Below are positions 1 through 7,700 of a stretch of DNA of 23,815 nucleotides, piece by piece. Numbering within the stretch: position 1 is the first letter of the stretch; each line of letters opens with the position of its first letter. This DNA is from CAZMCC01 sp964564695 (GTDB taxonomy: Bacteria > Planctomycetota > Phycisphaerae > Phycisphaerales > UBA1924): contig CAZMCC010000063.1 in assembly GCA_964564695.1 (NCBI GenBank), positions 1-23,815 on the forward strand, written 5' to 3'. The notes beneath the pieces were generated by a model that saw only the letters and a program-made list of their open reading frames with translations, ran no database searches and was not told the origin of the DNA. The position numbers and the translations under genes are program-made.

Positions 1-150
1 CGCTTCGCGCCCGGGCAGCGGTGCTCACTGGGCTACAAGATACAAGGGAGACACGTCGACGCGGCGTCCAGCCGGTCGGACGAGAGGGAGGCGTTCGGGC
101 CCGATTCACAGGGCCGCTCGCTCTCCGCCATGTCAGTCAGTGCCCACATA

Positions 151-207
151 ACCCCCACCCCCACCCCCACCCTCGCCCTCGCCCTCGCTCTCGCTCTCGC
201 TCTCGCC
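151..207. repeat. hexanucleotide microsatellite
   Basis: About three CCCCCA units run into CTCGCC and then CTCGCT units just upstream of the small gene that follows. Hexamer tracts preserve reading frame but can change promoter or leader spacing by slippage. The tract is plain in the sequence; any regulatory role is speculation. Confidence 0.8.
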
Positions 208-242
208 CACCCACCGCCCCGCTAGAGCAGAGAGAGCCCCCC

Positions 243-646
243 ATGAAACCCCCCTCCGAACCCACCGAAAGCGACCGCGTCGGCCGCGCCTCGTCGAGCT
301 GCTTCGCGCCGGCAAGAGCACCCAGGCCATGCGCGAGCTCTACGCGGACAACGCCCGCCACGTCGAACCCATGGAGATGCCCGGCGGCCCCTACAAGCGC
401 ATCACCGAGGGCAAGGCCGAGCTGCTCCAGGGCGAGGACTTCGAGAAGAACGTCGAGGTCCACAGCGCAACCTGCGGCGATCCCATGAGCAACGCCGACC
501 AGTTCATCTGCCGGATGGGCCTCGACTGCACCGCCAGGAACGGCCCCATGGCCGGCCAGCGCATGCAGATCGACGAGTTCGCCGCCTACACCGTCAAGAA
601 CGGCAAGATCACGGAAGCTAAATTCTTCTACGACTGCGGGGGATAG
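243..646 (+). CDS. NTF2/SnoaL-like domain protein, probably frameshifted near its start
   Basis: Small single-domain protein of the SnoaL/NTF2 cone fold; these often bind small hydrophobic ligands or act as enzymes of unknown substrate, so no reaction is assigned. The ATG at 329 opens a frame beginning MRELYADNARHVEP and ending KNGKITEAKFFYD, both typical of the family. The same frame continues upstream of 329 and encodes LVELLRAGKSTQA, which matches the expected first helix but has no start codon. The ATG at 243, behind a purine-rich stretch (agagcagagagag), lies in another frame and reads MKPPSEPTESDRVGR. Adding one base around 284-290 would join the two into a family-length protein. I therefore give 243 as the ancestral start; the conservative open frame is 329-646. 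The missing base could be a real mutation or a sequencing error. Confidence 0.62.
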
Positions 647-889
647 GGGCGTGGCACAGGCACGGGCCGATGGGCTATGGTGCCCGGGATCGGCCACTTT
701 GGGCCGAGGCCGGAGACACGTTTGACTGCTTGTTTGCGAGCTGAACACACTCTCCCAGCACGCTTGACCGCTAACCTGTTTTGGGATACTCTCGCTCATG
801 GAAGCTGACACCCTTCTCTTCGAGCCGAAAGCAGCCAACGGCAGGCCACGGCGGATCGCAGGGGGTATCACGACCTCGGACGTCGTGCT
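647..889. other. intergenic, no gene seen
   Basis: No convincing coding signal on either strand. Open frames here lack family resemblance. A short gggcgtggcac string near 647-657 matches the edge of the hairpin repeats found at 7050-7810. Confidence 0.5.
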
Positions 890-1508
890 AAGCGCCCAAG
901 TAACCGGCACCAGCGACGCGATCAGCTGCTCTCGCTGTACCTTGGTGTATTTCTTGGATGTGGACTTCGGGAGATCGCGGTTCATCGCGAACACAAAGTT
1001 CCACTTGCTCTCGAAGGCAAAGCAGTTGACCGCCAGGATATCGAACTCTCCGAACAGAAGGAGGGTGGTGTTCAACTTCTTGCCCCCGCGGAGTTTGACC
1101 TCACGACGATCCGAAGCGTCAACCTGCGCACGCCCCGTCCAGCGGCCGTCGATCGGTCGAATCAGATTCGTTGAAGCGACTTGACTTCAATCGAGAATTC
1201 GGCCCCCTTGTAGGTGATGATCCGGTCACTCTTGCGAGTACGGTCGTGATCGTCGTGCTTTTTCGAGTCGGAGATATGGGCGTGCTTCTGGATGAGTTCG
1301 TGGAACTTGAACTCCGCGACGTACCCCAGCATCATGCCGCGCAGGCTCGGATTGTTGTTGACAAGGTCGGTCAGCTGCCGGGAGTGATGCTCCAGTGCTC
1401 CAGGATGGTTGCGGCGTGAATCTCCGGCGGCGCGATCTTCGCAGGGTCCGCAGGAATTGGCTCACTGGAGTTTTTTGATGAACTTGGCGGGTTGGACTCC
1501 GAGGGCAT
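890..1508 (-). pseudogene. PD-(D/E)XK endonuclease-like gene, broken by two frameshifts
   Basis: Three consecutive frames together give one protein. Frame one starts at the ATG at 1508, inside the end of the HTH gene, with GGAGG six bases upstream; it reads MPSESNPP and later ATILEH. An exact 8-bp tandem duplication (tgctccag twice, 1388-1403) then shifts frame; removing one copy restores ILEHHSRQLTDL. Frame two carries SLRGMMLGYVAEFKFHEL and the nuclease-like motif DRIITYKGAEFSIEVKSLQ (Asp, then Glu-x-Lys), stopping near 1168. Adding one base near 1171 continues into TNLIRPIDGRW, VDASDRREVKL, FGEFDILAVNCFAF and LPKSTSKKYTKVQRE, up to LVPVTW near 898. Family: stand-alone restriction-endonuclease-like proteins coupled to an XRE regulator (from memory). 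The C-terminal limit is uncertain because the frame runs on without a clear stop. No methyltransferase lies beside it. Confidence 0.72.
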
Positions 1509-1695
1509 CCGCGACCTCCAGGAATTCGACCAAATCCAACCGTCGTTCCCCCCGCTCGTACTTCGAGACGAAGGACTGTGGTCGAGATAGCTTGGCGGCC
1601 AAGTCCACCTGTGTCAGCCCCGCCGCATGCCGCGCCTCAACGAGGAGCGTCTTGAGCGTGTGGTACCGAGTTGTGAACACCGATTTCTGGGCCAC
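1462..1695 (-). CDS. XRE-family helix-turn-helix transcriptional regulator
   Basis: A 77-residue protein that is essentially one Cro/CI-type helix-turn-helix domain. The core ARHAAGLTQVDLAAKLSRPQ (about residues 21-40) followed by SFVSKYERGERRLDLVEFLE is the classic XRE pattern. The start is GTG at 1695; an ATG at 1703 is in another frame. The next gene, an endonuclease-like pseudogene, begins inside the last 47 bases of this one, so the two were translationally coupled. The likely role is repression of its own promoter and thus control of the nuclease; this is inference from the family and layout. A palindrome at 1751-1761 upstream is a candidate operator. The gene itself looks intact although its partner is broken. 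Confidence 0.88.
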   Translation of the reverse strand: MAQKSVFTTRYHTLKTLLVEARHAAGLTQVDLAAKLSRPQSFVSKYERGERRLDLVEFLEVADALGVQPAKFIKKLQ

Positions 1696-1750
1696 AGCAG
1701 CATCTCGTCTGTCGAATTACCGAGCGATCGTTAGCCCGAACTGGGATAAG

Positions 1751-1761
1751 CCCAAGTTGGG
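1751..1761. promoter_or_regulatory. palindrome, candidate operator of the HTH gene
   Basis: cccaa-g-ttggg is an exact 11-bp palindrome 56 bases upstream of the GTG start of the XRE gene, within a locally AT-richer stretch (ttattattc). XRE regulators commonly bind short inverted repeats in their own promoters. It is a single site, so chance cannot be excluded. Confidence 0.3.
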
Positions 1762-1889
1762 TTATTATTCTGCTTTCGATCCACAACTCAGACACCCGCG
1801 AATCAAACACTCCGCAAGGCGTGACCTTGGAATACTCGCGTGGCTCGTCGCCCGGTCGCGCCCGCGGCCCGTGAATTCGCCTTCCAAAA

Positions 1890-1922
1890 TGAAAGCGGGC
1901 GTCGCGATGAATCGCGACGCCC
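1890..1922 (-). terminator. Rho-independent terminator of the thioredoxin gene
   Basis: Arms gggcgtcgcga (1897-1907) and tcgcgacgccc (1912-1922) pair perfectly around a four-base loop. Read on the minus strand the hairpin is followed by a T-rich tail (gctttcatttt). It lies about 100 bases past the stop of the double-thioredoxin gene. Confidence 0.7.
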
Positions 1923-2023
1923 GCCGGAGGGAGAGAGAGACGTGGTTGGGCCCGCTCGGGTCCACGCTCCGGTCGCGTCAAGCGCCCGGTGTGGGGAGCG
2001 GGATCACAGAGTCCCGGAGGCGC

Positions 2024-3250
2024 TTAGCCGCCGTTGGCCTGCGTCTTGCGGAACTCGGCCTCGGCCGCGCGGCGAGCCGCGACGCCCGGATCAGCCTTGA
2101 TCGTGTCCTCGATCGCCTTCACGAAGTCGGGCTCGTGCGGGTTGCCCTGCCAACGGATGACGCCGTCGGTCGAGATGATCACGCAGTGCGGAATCCCGTT
2201 CACCGCGAACGAGTCCTTGAGGGTCTTCTTCTCGTCAGTCCCGATCGCGTACGAGTGCTTCTGACCGCTCGCGAGGAACGTGCGAACCGTCGCCGACGGC
2301 TCGTCCGAGATGCCGAGGATGGTCAGGTCGGCGCGGAGCCGCTTCTGGGTCTCGTCGAGCATCGGCATCGCGCGCTTGCACGGGCCGCACCAGGTCGCCC
2401 AGAAGTCCAGGACGATCACGCGCCCGGTCGTGTTGGGCTTCTCGGTCAGCCACTGCTCGCTGCCCAGCTGCGCCGGCAGCGGCTGGCTCTGGAAGTCCTT
2501 CGCGCTCAGGCTGTCGGTGTTCTTCTCCGGCCACTTCGCGGCCGCGTACACCGACGCCTCGGGCTTGTCGAACGCCACGTTCAGAACTTCGCCCGGCTTC
2601 AGCGTCGAAGACACAGGACGGCTCTTCATCGCCTCGTCCTTCGCCTTCGCGATGGCGTCCTTCGCCTTCGCCGGGGCGGCCGCGGCCGTCTCGGGCGTCT
2701 CGCCCGCGACAACCGCCACGGCCTTCTCAACGTCCGAGTTCGCCACGTCGGCGAACCGCAGGTTGCCGGCCCGGTCGATCACGTAGAAGTCGGGGTCCTG
2801 GTCGATCTTCAGCGCGTCACGCACGACGTTGTTCGTGTCGTGGGCCGTCGCGAAGGTCAGCTTGCGGTCGGCGGCCATCTTCTGGCCCTGGTCCCACGCG
2901 CGGTCGTGGTGCAGGCCGATGACGACCAGCCCGTCCTTGCCGTACTTGTCCGCCAGCTGCTGCGCCTGAACCAGCGCGGGGTGGCTGAGCTTGTACCAGC
3001 TCGACCACGTCACGACCAGCACCGCTTTGCCCTTGAGCGACTCCGCCGTCACCGGCGTGCCGTTCCACTCCTTCAGCCCGGTGATCGCCGCGAGCGGCGC
3101 GGGAGCAAGCTCCATCGCGTTCAGCTCGGTGCGCCGGGCGCCTTCGCCGCCTTCACGGGAGATGTCGTCCACCAGCATCGCGACGGCCGGAAGGCCGAGG
3201 CAGACGACGGCGGCGAGGGGCAGGGCCTTGAGCAACGTGCGAGTCTTCAT
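2024..3250 (-). CDS. exported double-thioredoxin-domain protein
   Basis: A 408-residue protein starting at the ATG at 3250, with GGAG seven bases upstream; an in-frame GTG at 3256 is less likely. Residues 1-26 form a signal peptide (KTRTLLKALPLAAVVCLGL). Residues about 60-185 form a first thioredoxin-like fold that lacks the Cys pair (WSSWYKLS at 82-89). An Ala/Lys-rich linker follows at about 186-215. The second thioredoxin fold (about 265-385) has the active site WATWCGPC, with Cys288 and Cys291, and the cis-proline loop GIPH (Pro354). TlpA/ResA-like proteins of this type reduce disulfides or deliver electrons outside the cytoplasm; the partner here is unknown. The first domain may bind partners rather than catalyse. 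The gene stands alone, with a candidate -10 at 3377-3382 and a terminator at 1890-1922. Confidence 0.9.
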   Translation of the reverse strand: MKTRTLLKALPLAAVVCLGLPAVAMLVDDISREGGEGARRTELNAMELAPAPLAAITGLKEWNGTPVTAESLKGKAVLVVTWSSWYKLSHPALVQAQQLADKYGKDGLVVIGLHHDRAWDQGQKMAADRKLTFATAHDTNNVVRDALKIDQDPDFYVIDRAGNLRFADVANSDVEKAVAVVAGETPETAAAAPAKAKDAIAKAKDEAMKSRPVSSTLKPGEVLNVAFDKPEASVYAAAKWPEKNTDSLSAKDFQSQPLPAQLGSEQWLTEKPNTTGRVIVLDFWATWCGPCKRAMPMLDETQKRLRADLTILGISDEPSATVRTFLASGQKHSYAIGTDEKKTLKDSFAVNGIPHCVIISTDGVIRWQGNPHEPDFVKAIEDTIKADPGVAARRAAEAEFRKTQANGG

Positions 3251-3376
3251 AGTCACTCCAGATTCGAAAGGGGACGGGGGGACGGGGTTTCCGCGGGGAA
3301 ATGCGGTGGTGTGCGAGTGCGGCCGTCGAACGCGGGTTCGCTCGTGCGCGCGAGGCAGAGAACCCGCCTAGCGCCA

Positions 3377-3382
3377 AGTCTA
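3377..3382 (-). promoter_or_regulatory. candidate -10 box (TAGACT)
   Basis: TAGACT within gggtagacttggc on the minus strand, 127 bases upstream of the thioredoxin start. The same gGTAGACTgGC context recurs before two other minus-strand genes (10595, 12887), with a variant at 13504. No good -35 is visible here. Confidence 0.4.
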
Positions 3383-3482
3383 CCCGAAAACCGCCGGTTG
3401 GTGCCATAAAACGCATCGGCCAGCGACGGCTTCGCCAATTAGACGTTGCAACAGGCGTGCTGGTTCCGCGCGATCCCGCGAA

Positions 3483-4349
3483 TTACTTTGCTGGCCGAAC
3501 CATCGCCGCCAGCGCCACAGCGCACGCCGTGGCCGCGTTCAGCGAGTCCACCCCGGGCGCCATGGGAATACAGGCGATTTCGTCCGCCATCGCGAGCGTC
3601 TTCTCCCCCAGCCCCGGCCCCTCGGAGCCCACAACGAGGCAGACCCGACCCCCTGCCCCACCGCCCGCGATCGGCCCCGCCGCCGCGTCCAGGTCCCGGG
3701 CCGTGTCGCGCGTTCCCAGCGCCACCACCCGCCACCCCGCCGCCCGAAGCGCCGGAATCGCCCCCGGCCACGGCCCGATTCGCGCAAACGGCACCGTCAG
3801 CGCGTGCCCAACCGACACCCGCAGCGACTTGCGGTACAACGGGTCCGCGCACCGCGGCGACAGCAGCACCGCGCTTTGGGAGGCCCCCGAAAGCGCCGCC
3901 ACGTTCCGGAAGATCGCCCCCACGTTGTCGTGATTGGTGAGGTCCTCCAACACCACCAGCACCCGCGCCGCCCCACCCGCCCGCACCGGTTCGGGCAATT
4001 CGTCCGGCGCGAGCACGACGGGTGCCGTGCGGGCCCCCAGCGCCAGCACCCCGCGGTGAATGTTGAACCCCACGATCGAGTTCACAATCGCCTGCGGCGA
4101 CACATACACCGGCACGTGCTCGGGCAGCCCCGCGAGCGCATCGCGCATGGTCTTCACCCGCGTGGGGGTCATCAGCACCGAATGCGTCGCATAGCGCGAC
4201 GCGAGCAGCCGGCGCACGACGAGTTCCCCCTCCGCGATGAACAGCCCGCCCGAGTGCAGCGGATCCGCCCGCTGGTGCAGCTCCGCATCGCGCAGATTCG
4301 CGTAGGGCGCGAGGCGGGGATCGGTGAGCGAGTCGATGGGGACCAGCAT
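3483..4349 (-). CDS. SpoU/TrmH-family RNA 2'-O-methyltransferase
   Basis: A 288-residue SPOUT-class protein that transfers a methyl group from S-adenosylmethionine to a ribose 2'-OH in rRNA or tRNA; the exact target cannot be told from sequence. All three family motifs are present: motif 1 LTNHDNVGAIFRNVAAL (about 137-153, with Asn142 and Arg148), motif 2 LVVGSEGPGL (238-247) and motif 3 IPMAPGVDSLNAATA (261-275), which build the trefoil knot. Residues 1-110 form the usual N-terminal RNA-binding domain (GLFIAEGELVVRRLLASR). The start at 4349 (MLVPIDSLTD) sits where homology should begin; no Shine-Dalgarno is visible and the leader is C-rich. It is divergent from the lipoprotein gene, with 126 bases between the start codons. 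Confidence 0.92.
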   Translation of the reverse strand: MLVPIDSLTDPRLAPYANLRDAELHQRADPLHSGGLFIAEGELVVRRLLASRYATHSVLMTPTRVKTMRDALAGLPEHVPVYVSPQAIVNSIVGFNIHRGVLALGARTAPVVLAPDELPEPVRAGGAARVLVVLEDLTNHDNVGAIFRNVAALSGASQSAVLLSPRCADPLYRKSLRVSVGHALTVPFARIGPWPGAIPALRAAGWRVVALGTRDTARDLDAAAGPIAGGGAGGRVCLVVGSEGPGLGEKTLAMADEIACIPMAPGVDSLNAATACAVALAAMVRPAK

Positions 4350-4363
4350 GGGAGGGAGGGGCC

Positions 4364-4452
4364 AGGGATCAGGGAAGAAGCGGAACCACGCGCCATCCAC
4401 CCTAGTCCGTGATTCCGAATCCCTAACCCCTGGCCCCTGGCCCCTGATCCCT
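4364..4452. repeat. CCCTGATCCCT inverted and tandem motif between divergent genes
   Basis: agggatcaggg at 4364-4374 is the exact complement of ccctgatccct at 4442-4452. The right arm is preceded by repeated CCCCTGG units (ccctaacccctggcccctgg). This fills most of the space between the divergent methyltransferase and lipoprotein starts, so it overlaps their leader regions. Confidence 0.6.
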
Positions 4453-4475
4453 CTCCCCGCCCCTACTCTTCCCCC

Positions 4476-5330
4476 ATGAGCACAACTCCCACCGCCACCC
4501 GCCTCATCGCCGCCGCGACGCTCGTGTTCGGTCTCGCTCTGAGCTCCGGCTGCGACCAGCAGGCTCCGCCCATCGGCAGCGGCGGCAACGGCAGCGGCTC
4601 CGGTTCCGGAAGCGGTTCGGGCAGCACTTCCAGCGCCGGCACCACCACCAGCTCCGGCACCACCGCACCCGAATCCCGCACCACCACCTCGGGCACGGCC
4701 GGCAACGCCGAGCCCGGCGGCGTCGTCGGCGGCGTGCGTCAGCAGCCCAAGAGCACGCTCGGCAGGACCGCCGACATGGCCCGCGGCGCTCGCCAGGGAA
4801 TCTCCGACCGCCAGTCCGAGGCGTCGTCCGCCGCCAACGAGATCACCGGCGAAGGCCAGGCCCTCGAGTTCAACGGCGTGAAGTTCGTGGCCCCCGCCGG
4901 CTGGGAGCGCCTGCCCGCAAGCGGCATGCGTGCCGCGGAGCTGAAGGCGATCGCTCCGGACATGGAGCCCGAGACGGGCACGTGCTCGCTGGTGGTGTTC
5001 ACGTTCAAGCCCGGCGAAGGCGGCAACGTGCAGATGAACATCGAGCGCTGGACGAGCCAGTTCAAGAGCGACGGCGGGGAACCGCCGCAGCCCGAAATCG
5101 GGCGTCGCACGATCGCGGGCATGCCCGTGACGACCGTGGCTCTGGAGGGGATGTACACGGAGATGATGCCGTCGGGCGCGGCGTCCACGGCCAAGCGCGG
5201 CTGGGGCTTCCGCGGCGCGATCATCGAAGCGAGCCGCGGGACGGTGGTGATCCGGATGACGGGGCCGCGTGAGGCGGTGAATGCGCTGCAGAAGGACTGG
5301 AGCGGGATGATTGATGGGATGACGAAGTAG
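4476..5330 (+). CDS. putative lipoprotein with Ser/Gly-rich linker
   Basis: A 284-residue exported lipoprotein of unknown function. The N-terminus has a hydrophobic segment (LIAAATLVFGLALSSG) ending in the lipobox LSSGC, so Cys26 should be lipidated. Residues about 34-85 are a low-complexity Gly/Ser/Thr linker that would hold the rest of the protein away from the membrane. From about 125 there is a compact domain beginning ALEFNGVKFVAPAGWERL, with MRAAEL, TCSLVVFTFKPGEGGNVQMN and ERWTSQFKSDGG. This pattern (Trp-Glu, Met-Arg-Ala, then GGNVQxNIxRW) recurs in planctomycete hypothetical proteins as I recall them, but I cannot name a function. The gene ends 22 bases before the stop of the convergent PIN gene. 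Confidence 0.85.
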   Translation: MSTTPTATRLIAAATLVFGLALSSGCDQQAPPIGSGGNGSGSGSGSGSGSTSSAGTTTSSGTTAPESRTTTSGTAGNAEPGGVVGGVRQQPKSTLGRTADMARGARQGISDRQSEASSAANEITGEGQALEFNGVKFVAPAGWERLPASGMRAAELKAIAPDMEPETGTCSLVVFTFKPGEGGNVQMNIERWTSQFKSDGGEPPQPEIGRRTIAGMPVTTVALEGMYTEMMPSGAASTAKRGWGFRGAIIEASRGTVVIRMTGPREAVNALQKDWSGMIDGMTK

Positions 5331-5352
5331 GGGCGGCGGATGCGTTCCTGCT

Positions 5353-7029
5353 TTAGAGGGCGCGAACCTGTCCCGGCTTGAACTCCCCATCGTGTGAACG
5401 CCATGACCGCAGGAAGTGCTTCAGCGGCCGCGCCCCCTGCTCCGCCATCACCGGAAGACGCTTGCCCCGATAGAGAAGCTCGGCAAGTCCCTGCTTCCAT
5501 CCCTCAAACTCTCGGACTTCGGCTCCGTCCACGATGGCGAGGATGCACCGCTTTGCTTCGAAGTTCTTCGCCCCCTTATCCATGACAGTCCTCAGAACGG
5601 CGGCGACCGCGTTGGGATTCAGTGGGTGGAGGTCAATACACCCTCGGATGAATCGGACGGTGGCGGCACCCGCTCCTGAGTCCACGCGGTAGTCCACGCT
5701 CTCAAGCACCTCTGCGATGTCCAAGGACGTCACATGCAGGAACGAGTAGCCCCGATGCAGCATCGTGCCAAGTGCTCGCACGTACTCCGCTCGAGCGAGC
5801 CGATCAGCTTCAACGGCCGCTCGCAATACCGCCTGTGTCCATACACGTCTGACGCCCATCGGCCCAAGCACGTCCTGCAGTCCGAAGTCATCCGTCCACA
5901 ACGGGAGGCCCCGTTTCCAGGCGATTGCCACGGCGTCTGTTGAAGAGGTCCCAATGTTCTTCTGCAGGCTCTGACGATCCTCGGCCGGGATATCGAGCGA
6001 TGCGTCACCGCTCACGATCTCGCAGTGAGCCGAGTCGTTGACGAACTTCAAGACTTTCTCAAGCATCGCCACTTCCGCCGCGATCTCCTCCGGCGAGGGC
6101 TCGTGCATGATCACTCTGCCTTCGTGCAGGGCGATTGAACCCCCACGTCGAGGATTGGCGGCAGTTAGCGACAACTCGCGAATCTCTTCAACAACCGTGC
6201 GAGGCACCAGGATTCTCAGTCCCAACTTCGGAAGGGCGTCTAGGAGCCCGAGCACCGAAGCGCTTGCGAGCACGGTTCCATCGATCACGACCGCCTTCGC
6301 GGGCAGGAGCAACTGCACCGCCTTGAACCACTCGTACGCATCGCTGTCGTCGGCTCGGACCCCGAGTGCCGGGTCAAGGGCCAGATGCTGCACCACCTCG
6401 AACACTGCTCGCTGTCGCAGAGCGGCGAAGCTCGCGATCGGAATTCGCTGCTCTCGATACAACGTCTCAACCCGCTTGCTGTGGCGTTCAAGCTTTTCGA
6501 GCTGGTCGTACATATCCCCGAGCTTTTCTCGGAGGGGCGCCTCTTCGGGCGGATTGGTCGGAGCGGTGAATCGTTGCATCACCGGGCGATCGGGGAAGTT
6601 CTCCTCGAACCGCTCCATGATCTCGTGGACACGCCGCAGTACCTTGTTCTCAACTCCGACAACTCGGTACTGATGGCCGGCATACTCGAAGCTCTCTCCG
6701 CCCTGCTTACCCCACATCGCCCGGACAAACTCGCTCGACTTCGGCTTCTCACCCCGGGCGTCTACTGGCCCCTCTGCGTCCTCAACGTAAATCCATCGCG
6801 GCTCTTCATTGACACGGCCGACCAACGCCGCAGTGTTGTCGCCGACCGCCTTCGGTCGGTCGATTTGGAGCGGCGATGCGGACGGGTCAAACACACACGC
6901 GACGAGAGTTTGATTGGCGACGAAGTCATTTGGGAACCGTCGATATAGCTCGTATGCGACTTCCAGTGATCGTTGAGGCCTTGGCCCGCGACGGAGTAGG
7001 TAGACCAACTGTGCCCCCTCTTGCACCAT
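5353..7029 (-). CDS. Gre-C + PIN domain protein (TPR-GreAB-C-PIN-like), probably 5'-truncated
   Basis: A 558-residue protein from the ATG at 7029. Residues about 1-45 (LLRRGPRPQRSLEVAYELYR, RFPNDFVANQTLV) look like the last helices of a TPR array. Residues about 75-150 (PRWIYVEDA; GESFEYAGHQYRVVGVENKV) resemble the C-terminal domain of GreA/GreB. A helical segment with heptad-like charge follows (about 160-200). Residues about 245-400 form a PIN nuclease-like domain: VVIDGTVLASASVLGLLDAL (Asp250), VPRTVVEEI (Glu281/282), TSSTDAVAIA (Asp365) and LWTDDFG (Asp380/381), the acidic set expected for metal-dependent RNA cleavage. The order TPR, Gre-C, PIN matches a described bacterial conflict family whose members I recall as about 1,200 residues; here the TPR half is absent and the reading frame runs into hairpin repeats just upstream. 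It may be a remnant or a short functional form. Confidence 0.78.
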   Translation of the reverse strand: MVQEGAQLVYLLRRGPRPQRSLEVAYELYRRFPNDFVANQTLVACVFDPSASPLQIDRPKAVGDNTAALVGRVNEEPRWIYVEDAEGPVDARGEKPKSSEFVRAMWGKQGGESFEYAGHQYRVVGVENKVLRRVHEIMERFEENFPDRPVMQRFTAPTNPPEEAPLREKLGDMYDQLEKLERHSKRVETLYREQRIPIASFAALRQRAVFEVVQHLALDPALGVRADDSDAYEWFKAVQLLLPAKAVVIDGTVLASASVLGLLDALPKLGLRILVPRTVVEEIRELSLTAANPRRGGSIALHEGRVIMHEPSPEEIAAEVAMLEKVLKFVNDSAHCEIVSGDASLDIPAEDRQSLQKNIGTSSTDAVAIAWKRGLPLWTDDFGLQDVLGPMGVRRVWTQAVLRAAVEADRLARAEYVRALGTMLHRGYSFLHVTSLDIAEVLESVDYRVDSGAGAATVRFIRGCIDLHPLNPNAVAAVLRTVMDKGAKNFEAKRCILAIVDGAEVREFEGWKQGLAELLYRGKRLPVMAEQGARPLKHFLRSWRSHDGEFKPGQVRAL

Positions 7030-7049
7030 CGTGACGGTGGACACAGAGG

Positions 7050-7122
7050 GGGGGCGTGGCACCGGACATCTCCGCCTCATCGCCCATCGGATGACCCAGC
7101 GCCGTGCCACCGGGCTTCGGGG
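7050..7122. repeat. repeat A, copy 1
   Basis: Begins ggggcgtggcaccggacatc and ends gccgtgccaccgggcttcgg. It is essentially identical to copy 2 at 7227-7300. The outer gtggcac and gtgccac strings are complementary, so the unit can fold on itself. It starts at the apparent truncation point of the Gre-C/PIN gene. Confidence 0.85.
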
Positions 7123-7228
7123 GGGGCGTGGCACTGATGATCCGTGCCACCGAGGACGAGCTTTGGCGTCCTCGGTGTTCTTCTGAAACGGGGAGCACCG
7201 AGGAAGCTCAAAGCCGCTTCCTCGGTGG
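7122..7228. repeat. repeat B, copy 1 (double hairpin)
   Basis: Contains hairpin one, accgaggacg-AGCTTTGG-cgtcctcggt, and hairpin two, caccgaggaagc-tcaaagcc-gcttcctcggtg. It is nearly identical over 107 bases to copy 2 at 7701-7807; the one clear difference is cttctgaaac versus cttgtgaaac. Confidence 0.88.
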
Positions 7229-7300
7229 GGGGCGTGGCACCGGACATCTCCGCCTCATCGCCCATCGGATGACCCAGCGCCGTGCCACCGGGCTTCGGGG
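7227..7300. repeat. repeat A, copy 2
   Basis: Second copy of the unit at 7050-7122, directly following repeat B copy 1, so the order here is A-B-A. It continues into a hairpin at 7287-7323 (caccgggcttcgg ... ccggagcccggtg, loop ggctttgg). Confidence 0.85.
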
Positions 7301-7486
7301 CTTTGGCCGGAGCCCGGTGCTTCTTCGCGGGGGGCGTCGTCTATCCGGGCCGCTGCCCGCGCTGCGGCCGTGCCCGTCGCCCCCGGCGTCGGGCGCCGTG
7401 GCCGCGGTCGAGCGAGGCATCTTCACCGAAATCCGGCGGCACGACGTCGGACTCGGCGGCCACACCGGCCTCTCGCCCGCTCGAAA

Positions 7487-7527
7487 GCACCGGGCTCCGG
7501 TCCGAGCACCGGAGCCCGGTGGCACGC
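7487..7527. repeat. GTGGCAC-type hairpin with short loop
   Basis: caccgggctccgg pairs with ccggagcccggtg around a short loop and ends in ggtggcac. The stem sequence matches the hairpin at 7287-7323, but the ctttgg loop is replaced by tccgagca. Confidence 0.75.
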
Positions 7528-7700
7528 AACGCCGTGAACTACGCGGCTGAGGATCGAGCAGTAAGCCTCCGCACGGCGGCGACTTGCGCGGGGCTGGCGG
7601 TGGCGATCGTCGGCGGTCCCGGCGGCGGCGGGTTCTTCTTGTGCGGCCAGCGGTACGCCGTCTTGCGGGAGCGGCGTCGTCGCGGCGGCTCCAGCGTGCA

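Noticed and set aside
137..880. Long minus-strand continuation of the nuclease-like frame
   Set aside because: After LVPVTW the translation becomes low-complexity and runs antisense to the SnoaL-like gene; no family resemblance.
798..1184. 128-residue plus-strand open frame
   Set aside because: Lies opposite the endonuclease-like pseudogene, whose conserved protein motifs are on the minus strand.
1409..3409. 666-residue open frame on the plus strand
   Set aside because: It is the complement of the double-thioredoxin gene; Arg/Leu/Val-rich with no domain, while the minus strand has a signal peptide and WCGPC.
4350..5390. Extension of the methyltransferase frame upstream of 4349
   Set aside because: It runs antisense through the lipoprotein gene and adds Arg/His/Ala-rich sequence outside the family's usual length.
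7030..7134. N-terminal extension of the Gre-C/PIN gene
   Set aside because: The added residues are encoded by palindromic repeat A and are Arg/Pro-rich; not part of the protein family.
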